A stretch of 64,000 bases of DNA from contig CM075676.1 in the NCBI GenBank assembly GCA_037962975.1, forward strand, positions 91,334,001 to 91,398,000. The letters run 5' to 3'. The position numbers and the translations under genes are program-made. The notes beneath the pieces are model-generated. The model did no database searches and was not told the DNA's origin. It saw only the letters and a program-made list of their open reading frames with translations. Below are positions 34,784 to 48,063 of the stretch, one piece after another (the stretch's first letter is position 1; each line of letters opens with the position of its first letter). The DNA comes from Clitoria ternatea. Lineage: Eukaryota > Streptophyta > Magnoliopsida > Fabales > Fabaceae.

Positions 34784-37700
34784 ATGAGTGTTGTTACCGA
34801 TTCTCCTGTGCATTCATCCAGCACTGATGACTTTGCTGCTTTTCTTGATGCTGAACTAGATGCAAGTTCACCTGACACATCACCTGATAAAGAAGATGAA
34901 AACCAAGATGAGTTTGAGAGTGTCAGGTGCTCTTCATTGCATTTTTCATATTACAAACTGTGATTAAAAACAAACTACAAATATATTCAAGTTTATTGGG
35001 TGTGACATGTTCATGTTCTCATGATTCATTGGACTGAGATTTGGATTGGGAAAAGTTTGCCTTATTACAAAATACAAATTAAGGAAATAAAATGAATGAG
35101 ACTTAGTTCGTATAGTAGTCTTACTCTTACATAGTGTTTTTGTTAAAATGGGAACATAGACTGAAACTGATGGGTGTCTAATCACATCTTGAGGTTTTTC
35201 TTTTAACATTGTTGTCTGCCTACTTTCATACACGAGGATTTAAATCTATAAACCTGGGACTTCACATGATGGTCAATTCTGCTGTAACCTAGGTGTACAA
35301 CAAATGATAAACTTGGACTATTGAGTGTGTGGTAAGATAAATAAACCAAAAAGAGAACTAAATAATGTCTACTGATGTGGAGGAACCATGAATAATAGGT
35401 CTTTTAACGACTCCTAATTATGAAATAAAATCATATCTACAATTAAATCCTAATTTCAAAATTAAATTTTAATCTAATCTACATCATGATACTAATTTTG
35501 AAATTATATCCTAATTCTAATTTATGTGAATAATATTTGAATCCGGTAGATAAGAGGATCCATTATCTTTAAGTGTATTCACACAAGTTATGGTCAGTCT
35601 TTTGTTAAGTGGTGCGGTTGGAAAGAGTGTATAATCCGAGGGAGACATAACACAGAATACAAAACTTATATACTTAGTAATCTGCTGAGACTAAGGTTTT
35701 GGACTATTGAAGTAATATACAACCAATTAGGAAGATACTTATAAAATGATGCCTGGCTGCAAGGAGTTATTTTATCAAAGTCAAAACTGAGGAACTGTCT
35801 GAAAAATGAATTTATGAGACCAGTTTTTATTTTTTAACAACTCCATCATAATGGTCCTGTGAAGGTGGAAGTTCTCTTCCTCTAAATGCATGTAGCAAAT
35901 AAGAAAACATGAAATCAACAAGTTAACCAATAGAAGATAGGAGACAAAAATTATAGAACAGTATAGTTAAGGGTACTGTAAATCTTAGGTCATACTGTCT
36001 CAATATATTGTATAGAGAAGAGCTATTTTCTGCAGTCTTCTTACTAAATCTTGTGACCAAAGGCCAGGGTAAGGTTATTTGGAATGGGTACAATACAACA
36101 AGGTTGATGTTTAGAGATAGTATCAAAAGAAGAGATGATAGGATCTGAGTGGGATCTCTGTACTTATTTAGTACTTTAGTAACATTTAGGGCATTGCTTA
36201 TATTATAGCTGTAAGCACATTTGAATGATGGTCTGGGTGTGGGATCCATCTCATCCTGCTTACCCTGTCAACTATGTTATTGAATATATGTATATTTGAT
36301 TTTTCAGTTACTCACATTAATTGTGCTTTATCTCTGTTTGGTTTGAATATCTTCAGTGTTGCATGGAAACTTTTTTTTTTTATTGGTCTATGGAATTGTG
36401 AATCCAATTTGTATAAACCCGAGGCAGACTAATATTTTAGGGTTCATGCTTTTGGTGCATCACTACATATGTTTTATAAATGCTATTCAGAGAGATAAAA
36501 CTATGATTCTTTCCTTGCTTCATGTTTTTGATCAAATTTCAGTTTCACTGTGTTAAACTTTAATTTATGAGTTAAAGCAGAATTAAAAGATGTAAATTTG
36601 AAAGCACTAAGGAGATTGAGGGGTCTACTTCAGAAGGAAACGTCAAACAGGTTTTAGGTAATTTTGATTGTTTTAGATTTTTATCTTATTGCCTTTGCTG
36701 GGAATCAGAATCCTTCCCACTGCATATGAATCTGGGTGTAATTCAAGAATTTATCCATACATTGCTTTTCTTTTAGAGCAAGGAAACCTATTTTTATTTT
36801 TAATTGGTGGAATAAATGTTTCTTATTTTTATGTTCTTATAAATCTCTCTTGAAACTATATATCACTGGTCTTGCTTATTAAACTTGCATTCCAATCTGT
36901 AACTTGCTCTATTCAAATCATTTCTCATGTTTGTGTGCAACCGGTATTTTGGTTCTTGTACTACTTTTTATTTGTCTTGATTTAACTTTTACTTTCTTGT
37001 TGCAGAGGCATCTGTAGGGGTAGAAGTATGTACACATCCTGGTTCATTTGGAAACATGTGTATACGTTGTGGACAAAAGTTGGATGGGGAATCTGGTGTG
37101 ACATTTGGGTACATACACAAGGTATCCATTGTTCGAGACAGTTACGTTATGAAATTAGAAATTTGGTTTTGGATAGTTTTTGCTGCCGCATGTCACAGTT
37201 TCACATAACTGTTGGGCTGGTAGATATAACCTAGCCAATCCACTTAATTTAGCCAAATAATAGCTTACTAAATATGATGGGAAATTTTGTATTTGCAGGG
37301 ACTGAGACTTCATGATGAGGAAATTTCTAGATTGCGCAGTACAGATGTGAAGAATCTATTATGTCGTAAAAAGCTATACTTGGTTCTGGACCTAGATCAC
37401 ACATTACTAAATTCCACTCACCTTGCCCATTTGAGTTCGGAAGAGTTGCATTTACTTCGTCAGAGTGATTCTCTTGAAGGTATACTAAGATAAATATGCC
37501 GCAACTTCTGGTTTCCAAATCAGTTTGTTCTCTGATGCCATTCTTTTAAAAATCTGGACATAGAATGACTTTGCCATGTTTCTTTGGCTGCTAAAAGAGA
37601 AAGATATCTTTGTACTTTTGCAATTGCAAGGGCCATGCTGCATGTAACATTATTATATAAAATGGCATATGCCATATATATATGATAAAGTCCTGCTATC

Positions 37701-39513
37701 CTAAAAAAGGCATCTCTTATGTTGGCGAGAGTTCTTTGAATAGATTGGCTTGCTAACTTAAATTTGTGCATTTTGGTAATTAGGGTCTTTAGTCACCTGT
37801 ATTTTCATTATCATGTGTGTATTTCCTGACAACTTATGTATGATTTCACCTTTGATGATGTGTTTTTATTGGTTTCTCATTTATGTTGTCTTTCTGAACT
37901 TATATATGATGACATGATAGATGTCTCCAAAGGAAGCCTCTTCAAATTGGAGCATATGCATATGATGACAAAGTTGAGGCCCTTTATCCGTCCATTTCTG
38001 AAAGAAGCAAGTGAAATGTTTGAGATGTACATATACACCATGGGTGATCGGCCTTATGCATTAGAGATGGCTAAGCTACTTGATCCTCAGGGAGAATACT
38101 TCAACGCTAAGGTTATTTCTCGAGATGATGGGACCCAAAAGCATCAGAAGGGTCTTGATGTTTTGTTAGGGCAAGAAAGTGCTGTCCTAATTCTTGATGA
38201 TACAGAACATGTGAGTGTATTGCTAGTTCCTAACTCGTATCGTTGATTACTTAATTGTATTGTTTGTTTGCTGATAGTTATTTTGTGTGGAAATAATCTT
38301 TTTCTTGCCTTTGCATTTGGTGGTGGTAGAATGCCTACTTGTCTAGAGTTGTTAAAAAAATAGGATATTCTTGCCAGCGTCCTGTTTCTAAAGGCCCTTT
38401 GGTGTTCATTTTGCAAAGCTTATTACATCAAACTGTCATAGAGCATTTTAAACTTTTTACTTGTTTAATATATTTGAAAAAAAAAATCTTTTTGTGTTCA
38501 AATTAGTTTTACTTTGGAATGTTGCTTTCTATAAAATAAAAGAGATTAGGAAATATGAATCCACTCATTTCCACCAGTAGGCATTTTTTTGGTAACAGTA
38601 GGTCAGAATTTAAAACGTGCTAAGTTTTACCAATTCAATGTTTCAAGTGCATCTTTATCATTTGGTTTGAGAATTTTTGAACTAAAATCATTTCCTTTTG
38701 ACGGGATGTATCATATATGACTCTGTTGCTACTAAATGTTGCAGGCGTGGATGAAGCATAAAGATAATCTGATACTGATGGATAGATACCATTTTTTTGC
38801 TTCAAGTTGTCGGCAGTTTGGTTTCAATTGCAAGTCCCTTGCCGAGATGAAGTGTGATGAAGTTGAAACTGATGGAGCACTTGCAAAAGTTCTCAAGTTG
38901 TTAAAGCGAGTCCATAGCACATTCTTTGATGTATGTCACTTCTCATCTAGTCACCCTGATAAAATTAGTTCTTGGATATAATACTAACATTGTTTATTTT
39001 AGTTCCTGTATATAATACTTAAATTGTTTGTTGGGGAACCTTTTGCAGAAACGTCAAGAAGAACTTGTTGACCGGGATGTGAGGCAGGTAGTTATGATGG
39101 TCATATTTGTTTCTCTTCTCCCTCTGGCTTTACATTGGTGGAATTAATTAAATTACTTTTGGTATCATAATATGAGATTCTGTTAATGTGGTTCTTACAA
39201 TCAATCCATTTCTGTTAAGGTTTTATCCTCACTTCGAAGTGAAGTCTTAAGTGGATGTGTGATCGTGTTCAGCCGTATTTTTCATGGTGCATTACCATCT
39301 CTGCGGAGGATGGCGGAGCAGATGGGAGCCACTTGTTTGACAGAACTTGACTCCTCTGTGACACATGTGGTTGCTACTGACGCTGGAACTGAGAAATCCA
39401 GATGGGCAGTAAAAGAAAAGAAGTTTCTGGTTCATCCCCGATGGGTAGAGGCTGCATATTTTTTTTGGCAAAAGCACCCTGAGGAGAAGTTCATTGTCAA
39501 AAAGAAAGAGTAG
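34784..39513 (+). CDS. CPL4: RNA polymerase II CTD phosphatase-like protein 4 (FCP1-like, BRCT)
   Basis: Eight coding exons: 34784-34926, 36581-36650, 37008-37121, 37299-37479, 37921-38210, 38745-38930, 39049-39087, 39220-39513. They join in frame to 438 codons, close to the roughly 440 residues of Arabidopsis CPL4. The N-terminus is acidic (MSVVTDSPVHSSSTDDFAAF). A cysteine cluster follows (CTHPGSFGNMCIRCG), then the FCP1 homology domain with the catalytic DLDHTLL, KLRPFIRPFLKEASEMFEMY, MGDRPYA and the acidic LILDDTE. A C-terminal BRCT domain (SRIFHG to RWVEAAYFFW) ends the protein. Members remove phosphate from the CTD of Rpb1 in the nucleus. Arabidopsis CPL4 also affects snRNA read-through. 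All key residues are present and I see no disruption, so the gene is likely functional. Confidence 0.92.
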
Positions 39514-41342
39514 CCAATTTTCTTGTAGTATCAAACATGTTACAGTGACCCCAAGGCTTTGCAAGGATCTCCCTAATGACTAACTTCAACCTTCTTATTG
39601 TGCAATGTGTACAGCTATCTTACCACTTGAGTGGAAATACAACTATATTTATGTTTTACTCTTAGGTTTTGGGCCGTGGCATGCTTGTAATCATGATTGC
39701 AATTAAGTTTTGACGACGAGGCACAGAAACTCATGTGTTCTGCCGTTGCTTTAGCTCCTGGCAATAGATGCTATGAATTATTGGACAGCTCAATAGTTGT
39801 AGTCCAAGTGTTTCCAAGTGTATTCGAGGGAATTGCTTGCTTGCACCATGGAATCTAATTCAACCTAGACTGCTTTTTCTTTAATTTTTATCTTACCTTT
39901 TTCCGCAGCATTTGTTTACCATAGAGGAAAGATTATTGTAGAAATTTTAAAAAGCTCAGTTTGTCATACATGTATATATAGTGTAGTGTGAAATAAACTC
40001 CAAAATGTGTACATAATTTATTTATTATGGTTTCAACTATTAATCATTTCTGTGTTCTAACTTTTTATTCTAAATGGAATTTGTGGGTAACATTTTCCCA
40101 AAACTTGAATGGAAGAGATTAGCGCAAGCAAGATAAACTTACCCTCTACTCTTGTGCGGTGTGCCTGAAAAAATCTAAACATGCACATGGGAGATTCTCA
40201 CGCTTTAGTGTTTGCCCATTCTTTATAAGGCAAACTGAACCCAAACTTTGCATTATTGCTGCTTAAATTTAAATGCGCCAATTTATTAAAGGGCCTCCAC
40301 GAAGCATGATATATCTCATCAACCATTATGTTGTCAATGTCAGTAAGTACAATGCCAAGATTAGGAAAACTACATGTACAATTAACTTTAATCATAAATC
40401 TAAGTCTCTTAATTTATATTATTTTCAATTTTAATTTTCATTTGAAAAATTCTTACATTATGACGATAATCAATTTTAATTACAATTTTATTGTGCATGT
40501 CACTGAAAAAATTATATTAATTGGTAAATAATTTTAGGGTTAAACATGTTTTTGTCTCTATTTTTATTAATTTTTTGTTTTAGTTTCTCAATTATTTTTT
40601 TTAGGTTTTCGTTCTTATGTTATTGTTGAAATTAGTCCCTAATATGTTAAAATTAGTCCCTAAAATAGAACATTACTAACTAAATAAACGAAAATATTAT
40701 GTCATGTATCTTGATCTCTTTAACTTATTTTACTCTTTAACTTCTCAACGTAAACTATTTTCTTATCTGTTAATATTTTTAGAAACTAATTTTAATATAT
40801 TTAATGATCTAAGGACTAAAACCAATAAAAAAAACTTTAACAATAACATATTACTCATAATTTTATTAGCGTTAAAACTGATTCACGTTGATTCATCACA
40901 GTATCATATTATTTTGTTAGTGTACGCTTACCATGTCCAAATTATACTTTAATCTCTTTTAAGAAAATAATACAATTGGAGAATATTAATCTTAATATGC
41001 CCAATGGAAAGGTTTTTGGTGTCTGTGTTTCTATTAATTTTAGTTTTGGTTACTGGGTTATTTTTTTTATTGGCGTTCCTTCCAAATTAGCTAGGGCCCC
41101 TTTATCCCCTAATTTTAGGAGATTATATTTATTTCCTCAATTTTAGGAGGTTATTTCTACCCTCTATCTTAAAGAGATTATTCTTATCTATTGGATATGA
41201 CCTTGTAGCCCTCTCTGTACTTCAAGTGTTATATTTTCAGAGTAATACAAACTTAATTCTCCTACGAAATTCTCTATGGTTACATTCGGGTAAGTTTTTC
41301 AAATCTTTAACCAAAAAACCCTGGCTAATATGAATGATTTCA
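39514..41342. other. Intergenic DNA downstream of CPL4
   Basis: The first few hundred bases are probably CPL4 3' UTR. At 40535 AGGGTTAAACATGTTTTTGT followed by CTCTATTTTTATT resembles the end of a MITE/LTR-like repeat very common in legumes (GGTTAAATATGTTTTTGGTCCCT); the other end was not found. A 65-codon minus-strand frame (40395-40198) is not recognised. Confidence 0.4.
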
Positions 41343-41692
41343 GGAAGAAGGCACATGTTATGTGAATACCAAAGGAAACAGTTAAAGAAATAAAGAAGCA
41401 TGCTGATGGAGTCAATGTTGCAAAACTCTGTTGTGAAAGGATCTGGTTCCATGTTAACGGTCTAACAAATATTGTCAAAGAGTTGCACGATGGAAACCTC
41501 ACAATATTCACCCACACTTTCAAAAATGAGTATGTGACCCTGGCATTTGACTATTGGTCAGATCCTACTGTTGAGCTTGCTACTTTTATCCAAGTTGCCC
41601 AGGTTGATGGAATTGTTACTGATTTTCCAGCCACAGCAAGCAGATTCATGAGTGAGTTATTCCAATCTCAACAACTATCATACTTGATCTAA
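41343..41692 (+). pseudogene. Fragment of a glycerophosphodiester phosphodiesterase-like (GDPD/GDPDL) gene
   Basis: One frame reads KETVKEIKKHADGVNVAKLC, then NIVKELHDGNLTIFTHTFKN, EYVTLAFDYWSDPTVELATF and QVDGIVTDFPATASRFM. This is the end of the catalytic barrel in SHV3/GDPDL-type proteins (NEF-x-LAFDY-x-SDP-x-ELATY, VDG-x-x-TEFPATA-x-R-Y-x), which act on glycerophosphodiesters at the plasma membrane or wall. A possible acceptor (TTTCAG) precedes it at 41342. An in-frame TGA lies at about 41361, and the frame runs out at 41692 without the usual Cys-rich tail and GPI signal. The rest of the gene is absent, so it is a decayed or transposed fragment. Confidence 0.65.
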
Positions 41693-42094
41693 ACTTATAA
41701 TGTCATCATTGTATGAGTAATTAATACACGTCATTGACTCAATAAGCACAATAAAGTCAAAATTAACCCTACATCATAGCTAATAGAGGATGAAGATTAA
41801 CCAATGTTGACAGAAATAGCTACTATCATTATAATGTGATACGATAGAGAACAACATGCAGAAGACGACAGTGAGCTTCAATTTTACTTTTATCAAAGGT
41901 ATTCAGCTTTGTTTAATTTATTTTCATCAAATGTATTCAGAGTTTCGTGATTCATCCAAATACATATTACAAGTAGGGAGGGTCCCACTAATTTGTTTAA
42001 ATCTCATTTCATCATAATTCATTGTAATTATGGAAGAAATACCAAAAAAATTAAAACCCGACACAGAATCATTAAAACAATGTCAAATAATAGA
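41693..42094. other. Intergenic DNA
   Basis: AT-rich, no recognised feature. Confidence 0.5.
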
Positions 42095-42836
42095 TCAAAA
42101 CATAATTCGGTATAAACTTCCCCTCTGAACCTTTCCATAAAAACATCATCATGTCATCAAATCCGAACCACGGCGTAGCCAATACTCTTGTTCTGAACCC
42201 CACAACCATTATCCATTTCCCCATGACATAGGCACAAAGCTGCACCACAACTTCGTAAGGAAAATTTCCCAAAACGAGAAGTAACATTATTAAAAGACAC
42301 CCCATGTCTACCACCCGCAAATGAACAGAGAAATCTAAAAAAAATTCACAAGCTTAAAAAGGTCCCAAACTTAGGTTAAAAATTAGAGTTTTCAGTTACA
42401 AAACAAAAAAAAACGAAGCCATATTCGTTGGACAATGTACGGAACAAGAGGGAAAAGGGCACTGAACGGAATCGAAAACCCTCATCCCATATTTCACTCC
42501 AAAAATTGAACTAAGATTACACAAGAAACGCAAAGATATTATCTTCTATGGTTTAGGGTTTAGGGGAGGCTCAGATTTGGCTCAACGATGGGATGGTTCG
42601 ACGAAAAGCAACACCACCATGAATGGCTGCAACGAAATCCAAAACCCTCAAATCCGCCACGAATCCAACCGATCAAGTTGCCTCGCCACCGGCGAGCGAT
42701 GCTTGACGGAGACCAACCCATCGGTTCCACACTCCGATTCGAAACCATCTTCACAGCCTCTTGTGGTAGGAGCGAGTGAGAGAGAGAGAGAAGGACCAAA
42801 CAAAAAAGAAAGAAAAGAAAAGAGAACATAGATCAT
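42095..42836 (-). other. Candidate small minus-strand gene or gene relic, unknown product
   Basis: On the minus strand, a CT-microsatellite leader (42902-42858) is followed by a frame open at 42829-42560 (MVSNRSVEPMGWSPSSIARR after an upstream stretch) and, beyond about 200 bases, by an open stretch ending FSLRSCGAALCLCHGEMDNG, CGVQNKSIGYAVVRI and a stop at about 42130. The second stretch has a protein-like cysteine pattern but I do not recognise the family. Alternatively the GC-rich part is read on the + strand (42588-42779, MGWFDEKQHHHEW). Splice junctions joining the pieces are not convincing. A relic is as likely as a live gene. Confidence 0.25.
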
Positions 42837-42855
42837 AGCAGAAACAGCATGGTGA

Positions 42856-42857
<2 letters not shown>

Positions 42858-42902
<45 letters not shown>
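42858..42902. repeat. (GA)n microsatellite with adjacent (ATT)n and (CATT)n
   Basis: About 20 GA dinucleotides, then (ATT)5 and (CATT)4-like runs up to about 42937. Confidence 0.9.
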
Positions 42903-42904
<2 letters not shown>

Positions 42905-42939
42905 TTATTATTATTATTATTCATTCATTCATTCATTGG

Positions 42940-43729
42940 CAATGGCGTCACGGTGAGATTAGGGATCTCAGAGAACATCAACGAGTGAGCTCATTCTGAA
43001 ACGGAGTGTGGAAGATGGAGAAACCCTAATCTGATTTTACAAATGAATGCTGAAAGTTATATAGAGGTCACTATTTTCCAATTCTACCCCTCCCCGGGCT
43101 TAGAATAAACAAGCACCACCACCACCACCATATCATTCTCCTCACTTGCTGATAATCTATTGATGCTATATAAATTATTCTTAAACACTGTCTTGACAAC
43201 TAAACTAACCCTTTCTTATCAGATCAATAGTTTGAATGTTGCATTGTTGATTCAAAACTTCAATTCCTTGCTTTTTCTAAATCAATTTACATCCACAATG
43301 ATAACTTTCATTTTTTATCTTCTCAAATGAACAAGTTGTTAATTACACTGAATAATGAGTTGCTTTTTATATAATTATAATCATATTCATTACATTATAA
43401 CACCTTTATCTCAATAAATATTTTCACAAAATTGGCATCTTTAATAGCATCCATCGACAATTTATTAACCAACCGTCCAACTCGTCAAATCTAATTTGGT
43501 TAACATTTTGAGTAGTTTTTTATGATTTAAAACTTAAACAGAATAAGGTAAAAAAAAAAACTACTTCATTCATTTCTTGATCTAAGTCACTTCTAACAAA
43601 TTTAAACAAATTAAAAAGTAGTTTCTAGTCTTGAATTTATTTTGTAAACTTCCAAACGTTACCCTAATTTAAGCATCTCATTAGATTTCAAAAACAACTA
43701 ATAAGGTTTTCAAAATGCTAGTTGATGTT
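42940..43729. other. Intergenic DNA
   Basis: Includes a short (CAC)n run at about 43107-43130. Otherwise AT-rich with no recognised feature. Confidence 0.5.
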
Positions 43730-45215
43730 GTTTCATATGTTTGAGAGGAGAATGTAGTGTAGGTATTACAAGGTAGACAAGGAGATGTTGATGGACAAAA
43801 GAAAGAATTTATATCGGACTCCTTGCACCGATCATTGTATTGATCTCATATTGAAAGATTTTGAAAAGAATTTGAAGATGCATGAGATAACTATAAAGAA
43901 AGGAAGGAAGATGACTATGTACATATATTCTCGATCCATGCTTATTTCCATGTTGAAGTTCATTGGAGGAAGGGACTTGATTAGACCGGGTGTGACTAGA
44001 TTTGCAACCGTGTACTTGACTCTATCATGTCTTAATGAAAATAAAGCTAGTTTGATGAATTTGTTTGGTTTAGATGGAAAGCATGTAAGTTTGCATATAC
44101 ACAACATGAGAAAAAGGTTGCCTCTACCGTAATGGGTAGTCGTTTTTGGAAGAACATCATCATTGCCTTAACGTCAAGTCCTTCATTTGGTTGATTCAAA
44201 TGAAAAACCCGCAATGGGTTTCATTTATGAAGCAATGAATGTAGCTAAAGAGAAGATTAAATCTAACTTTAGAGATGTTAAGAAAAGGTAAACATGCATT
44301 ATTTTTATTTAGTATTTATCATTGATAGGTAACTTTAAAATTAAAGGTGTTTATTTTTATTTGTAGCTATGAGCCTTTATGGGAAATCATTGATAAAAGG
44401 TGGGATAGTCAATTGCATAGGCCCTTACATGCAACTACTTACTACCTTAATCCCAGTTTTTATTATGATGCAAACTTTAAAGACGATGACTTTGAGGTGA
44501 AGTAAGGATTGTTTTATTGCATAGAAAGGTTGGTTGGTGATCCAAAAGAGAGGAATAAAATTTCCTTACAACTTTCTAAATTTCATAATGCTAAAGGACA
44601 TTTTGGGCTTGAAACTACAAAGAGTACTAGGAAGAAGCATCTTCCTGTAGAATGATTGGACTTGTATGGATCCACATGTCCTGAATTGAAGAAGTTTGTT
44701 GTCCGTATTATAAGCTTGACTTGTAGCTCATCAAGATATGAATGTAATTAGAGCTCCTTTGAAATGTTGAGTAACTTATTTTTATGATGGCTTTGCCTTT
44801 GCATGACTTAGAAATTAAAATTAGAAAATTGATGAATGGCTTTGTTTCTAGGTTCATAATAAAGAGAAGAAATTGCCTTCATCAGAAAAAGATGAATGAC
44901 TTGGTTTATGTTATGTACAACCTGAAGTTGAAGAATAGATAAAAAAAAAAGATGTTGTCTTATCTTTTGAGGATGTCCAATCCGATGATGAATGGATAAC
45001 GGAAGAGAATGTCCAGAAGAAAATGTTCAACAAAGGGATAAAGAAGACATACCAAGCAACAATATGGAAGTGGCCTAAATGGAGATTAGAGGTTCAAGCA
45101 ATGCAAATGATGATTTTGGACTTAATATGGATGTTCATGTTGACGATGAGGAAAGCTATGATGATGATGATCATGAAGAAGATGAAGATGATGGGGATGG
45201 GGGATCATTAAAGAT
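43730..45215 (+). pseudogene. hAT-superfamily transposase relic (DUF659/hAT-C type)
   Basis: The + strand carries transposase blocks in the correct order: KRKNLYRTPCTDHCIDLILK (43792), EITIKKGRKMTMYIYSRSML, GRDLIRPGVTRFATVYLTLS (43968), EKPAMGFIYEAMNVAKEKIK (44197), YEPLWEIIDKRWDSQLHRPL (44368), RLVGDPKERNK (44528), KMNDLVYVMYNLKLK (44890) and a C-terminal acidic tail (DDEWITEENVQ, then an Asp/Glu/Met-rich stretch). Stops and frameshifts separate the blocks, so it cannot make a full transposase. Terminal repeats were not identified. Confidence 0.75.
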
Positions 45216-45539
45216 TTGATATTGATAATCATGTTTTCTTTGATGTTGGTTCTAGTTTCAACTAGGGGACAAACAATGATTTATGTGTTTGTTATGACTT
45301 GTTGACAATTAGATGGTTGGATTTTTAGTTTTTAACTATTTTAGAATGGTATATCTTGTTTGGATGCATGACTAATATTAGTTTGATATAATTTTTAGTG
45401 AGGTAAAGTCGAGCCTACCTAGCTGAAATGAGTTTTTGTAAACTCTCAACTTTGACAACCTTGATTACATTTAAAAATCGTTACATGAATTCTATTTCCC
45501 ATGTTCAGAAATGAGAATTAACTCATCTCCATTAAACTT
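45216..45539. other. Intergenic DNA
   Basis: AT-rich spacer between the hAT relic and the last cyclin C exon. Nothing recognised. Confidence 0.5.
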
Positions 45540-45643
45540 TTAGGGTCTCAAGGTCAACTTCTGAAGAGCAGCATTGATTCTCTCATCAGTGAACATCCTA
45601 TTGCTTTCATAAAAATCTAGTATCTCCATTGACATGTTTTTAA

Positions 45644-46722
45644 CTTGTAAAAAGGACATAAACAAGTACTTTTAAGAGATATAATTTTTCTTTATCACTC
45701 AAATGAGTAGTGGCTTTGGCGCATCATATTCAGGTCATTTGCAATAAAGTGATTATGAAGTGGTGGGAAACCACAAGTCAGTAATGTAGTTTGGACCCCA
45801 TTCATACAACACTGCATCTTAGAGTGGAGTATTAAAATATTGTTTAGTATGGCAAGTAGATTAGTACAAATTAATTTGTGCTGCTCAGTCCCAATCACCG
45901 GTCAATCATGTTCGCAGAAAAGAGTTTCAAGAGAACCTCCCAGTCACTGCAAATTCTCACATCAAAGTATCATACCATGAATATCAATTTCATATTCAAG
46001 TGGAGTATGATAGTTTATGAGAAAGCAAGTCACCCCATGCAATATATTCTGCCATTCAACTATCAACAAACAGACAACTCATCGACTAATAACTCAATGC
46101 CCAACCTACCCTCAATAAGCCACAACCCCTAAAAAAGTAAGAATATCATTGACTGACCCAAATTCTTATTTATCTTGATCATGTCACTAAATCCTCTTGT
46201 TTTCCAACAATACTAATAAATAGAATTTGCAATTCCATCAGCATTAGCAAGGGAGCCAGCTCAGCAGAAAATCATGCTTAATAGCAATGCAAAAAAATTG
46301 TTTCGGGATACACAGAATCAGCTATCTACAGCAATGAAGCAACTTTCCTGAAGGATTTACTTCACATATAAAAGCAAAGGAAAGAAGACACTCGCAGAAA
46401 CAAGTGAAGTTGGAAAAGTTGACACAAATGTTTATGATAGAAACATTTATGTTGTGTTCAGTTCATAAGTTTTCTTAGAAAAATAGAAAATTATTCTTAG
46501 AAAAATAAAAAAAATAAAAAAACTGTTTATTTACAAATTATTTAAAAAAATTTCATAGAAAAATAGAAAACTGATTTTCTATTTTTTAAGAAAATCAGAA
46601 AACTCTTTTCAAAGGTTTTCTAAGAAAAGTAAAAAAATAAAAAAAAGCGTAACTGAATTATAAGATAAGGTAATTGAATTACAAAATAAAAATTGCTGTA
46701 ATCAAATGGGAATATGAAACAA
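45644..46722. other. Cyclin C intron, left of the retrotransposon
   Basis: No exon found. Bases from about 46440 (TTGTGTTCAGTTCATAAGTT) to the insertion, continued at 58749 to about 59092 (TTTTTGTAACTAAAC), look like the two halves of a MITE with similar inverted ends, into which the retrotransposon inserted. The MITE call is weak. Confidence 0.35.
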
Positions 46723-46727
46723 GTTGT
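46723..46727 (+). repeat. Target site duplication GTTGT (left)
   Basis: Matches 58744-58748 exactly and flanks the LTR retrotransposon. Confidence 0.95.
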
Positions 46728-48063
46728 TGTCGCAACCTGGGTCGCGACGGCGCGGCGAACAAGAGAGAAAAAATGAAACAGGGAGTCGCCACCAACGTTT
46801 TTATCCATAGGAAAAACATTGGGAAAAAACTAAGTTCAGTAAAGCACTGGTTTAAAAAAAAATTGAAATCCAAGTTCGGGAGTCGGTTACGAGTAGGGAA
46901 GGTATTAGCACCCTACATCGCCTGTTAAAGACAGTACCAAGATTGAAAGCACAATATAAATAGCCTTAAATAAAACATGGTTTCTTCCCTTTTACTTGTG
47001 TATTTTTTTTTATTTAAAAATGACGGAATGGAGTGAGAGAAATTGTACAAACATAGAATGTCGAAGCGAGGTTAACGGGACGTTTCATCCGAATTAAACT
47101 CGACTTCGATATGAGACAGAGAGGGGAAAAGAATGCTAATAAGGCGTCACGCCTAAATTATACATCTTCGAGTAAAAAGGATAGGGATAGGAAAGAGATA
47201 AGCGGGACGTCTCGTCCCAAGTATCTCTTCCCTATGAATTATGGCGAGGCTTGAGCAAAAAAAAAAAACTAGGGAGAAATCAACAAGACGTCACGTCTAA
47301 ATTGATTTTCACGGAAGTAAAAAAAAAGAACATTTATGAAAGAAACATGAAAGTAAGGAAATAAATCAGCAAAAAGAAATAAGAAAGATGGGCCCGACAG
47401 GAGTTAAAATCCCGCTCCTACGTATTCTTGAATTATCAAGAAATCAGGGTTACGTAGTTCTAAAAAAAATTTTTTGACTCGGTACATGATGATGGAAGTT
47501 ATTGAGGTAGGGAACTCATACAAGACGAAGTTCTTCGCACGTGTACGGATCCTAAGGAGATTGTGTAGACGGAAGTATTCCCGTACGACACTGTTAAAAA
47601 AAATGGAAATTTTTAGGCTAGAAAACAAAACATGTGAAAAACTTATTACTTATTTTTTATTATTATTTTATTATTATTTTATTTTATTTTATTTTTTATT
47701 TTTTTATTTTCTATTTTTTGATAATGACCTCAAAATTACATTACAATATTCTCTAAGAAAATCAATCTAGGGGTTTTAGTCCTCCATAATAACAACTATA
47801 AAGAAAAGAAACTAACCTGGAAATGAAAAAAAAACTTTGCTGGAAAATAAAAAACTTGCTGGAAATGAAAAGCTTGCTGGAAGAAGAAATTGCCAACAGA
47901 GAAGAGGAAGAGGAAGAATCAATGGTTTCTTCAAGAGATTGATTGCCCGGAATTGAAGAACTTGCTGGAAAAAACTCCAACAGAGAAGAGAAGAGGAAGA
48001 ACAAATGAGGGAGGAATTTGTGTGAATGAAGAATGGTGTGTGTTGTGAAGCCTTCCTCTTGTG

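Noticed and set aside
42588..42779. Plus-strand frame MGWFDEKQ as a gene
   Set aside because: No family recognised, it overlaps an equally open minus-strand frame, and there are no convincing splice sites or downstream exons.
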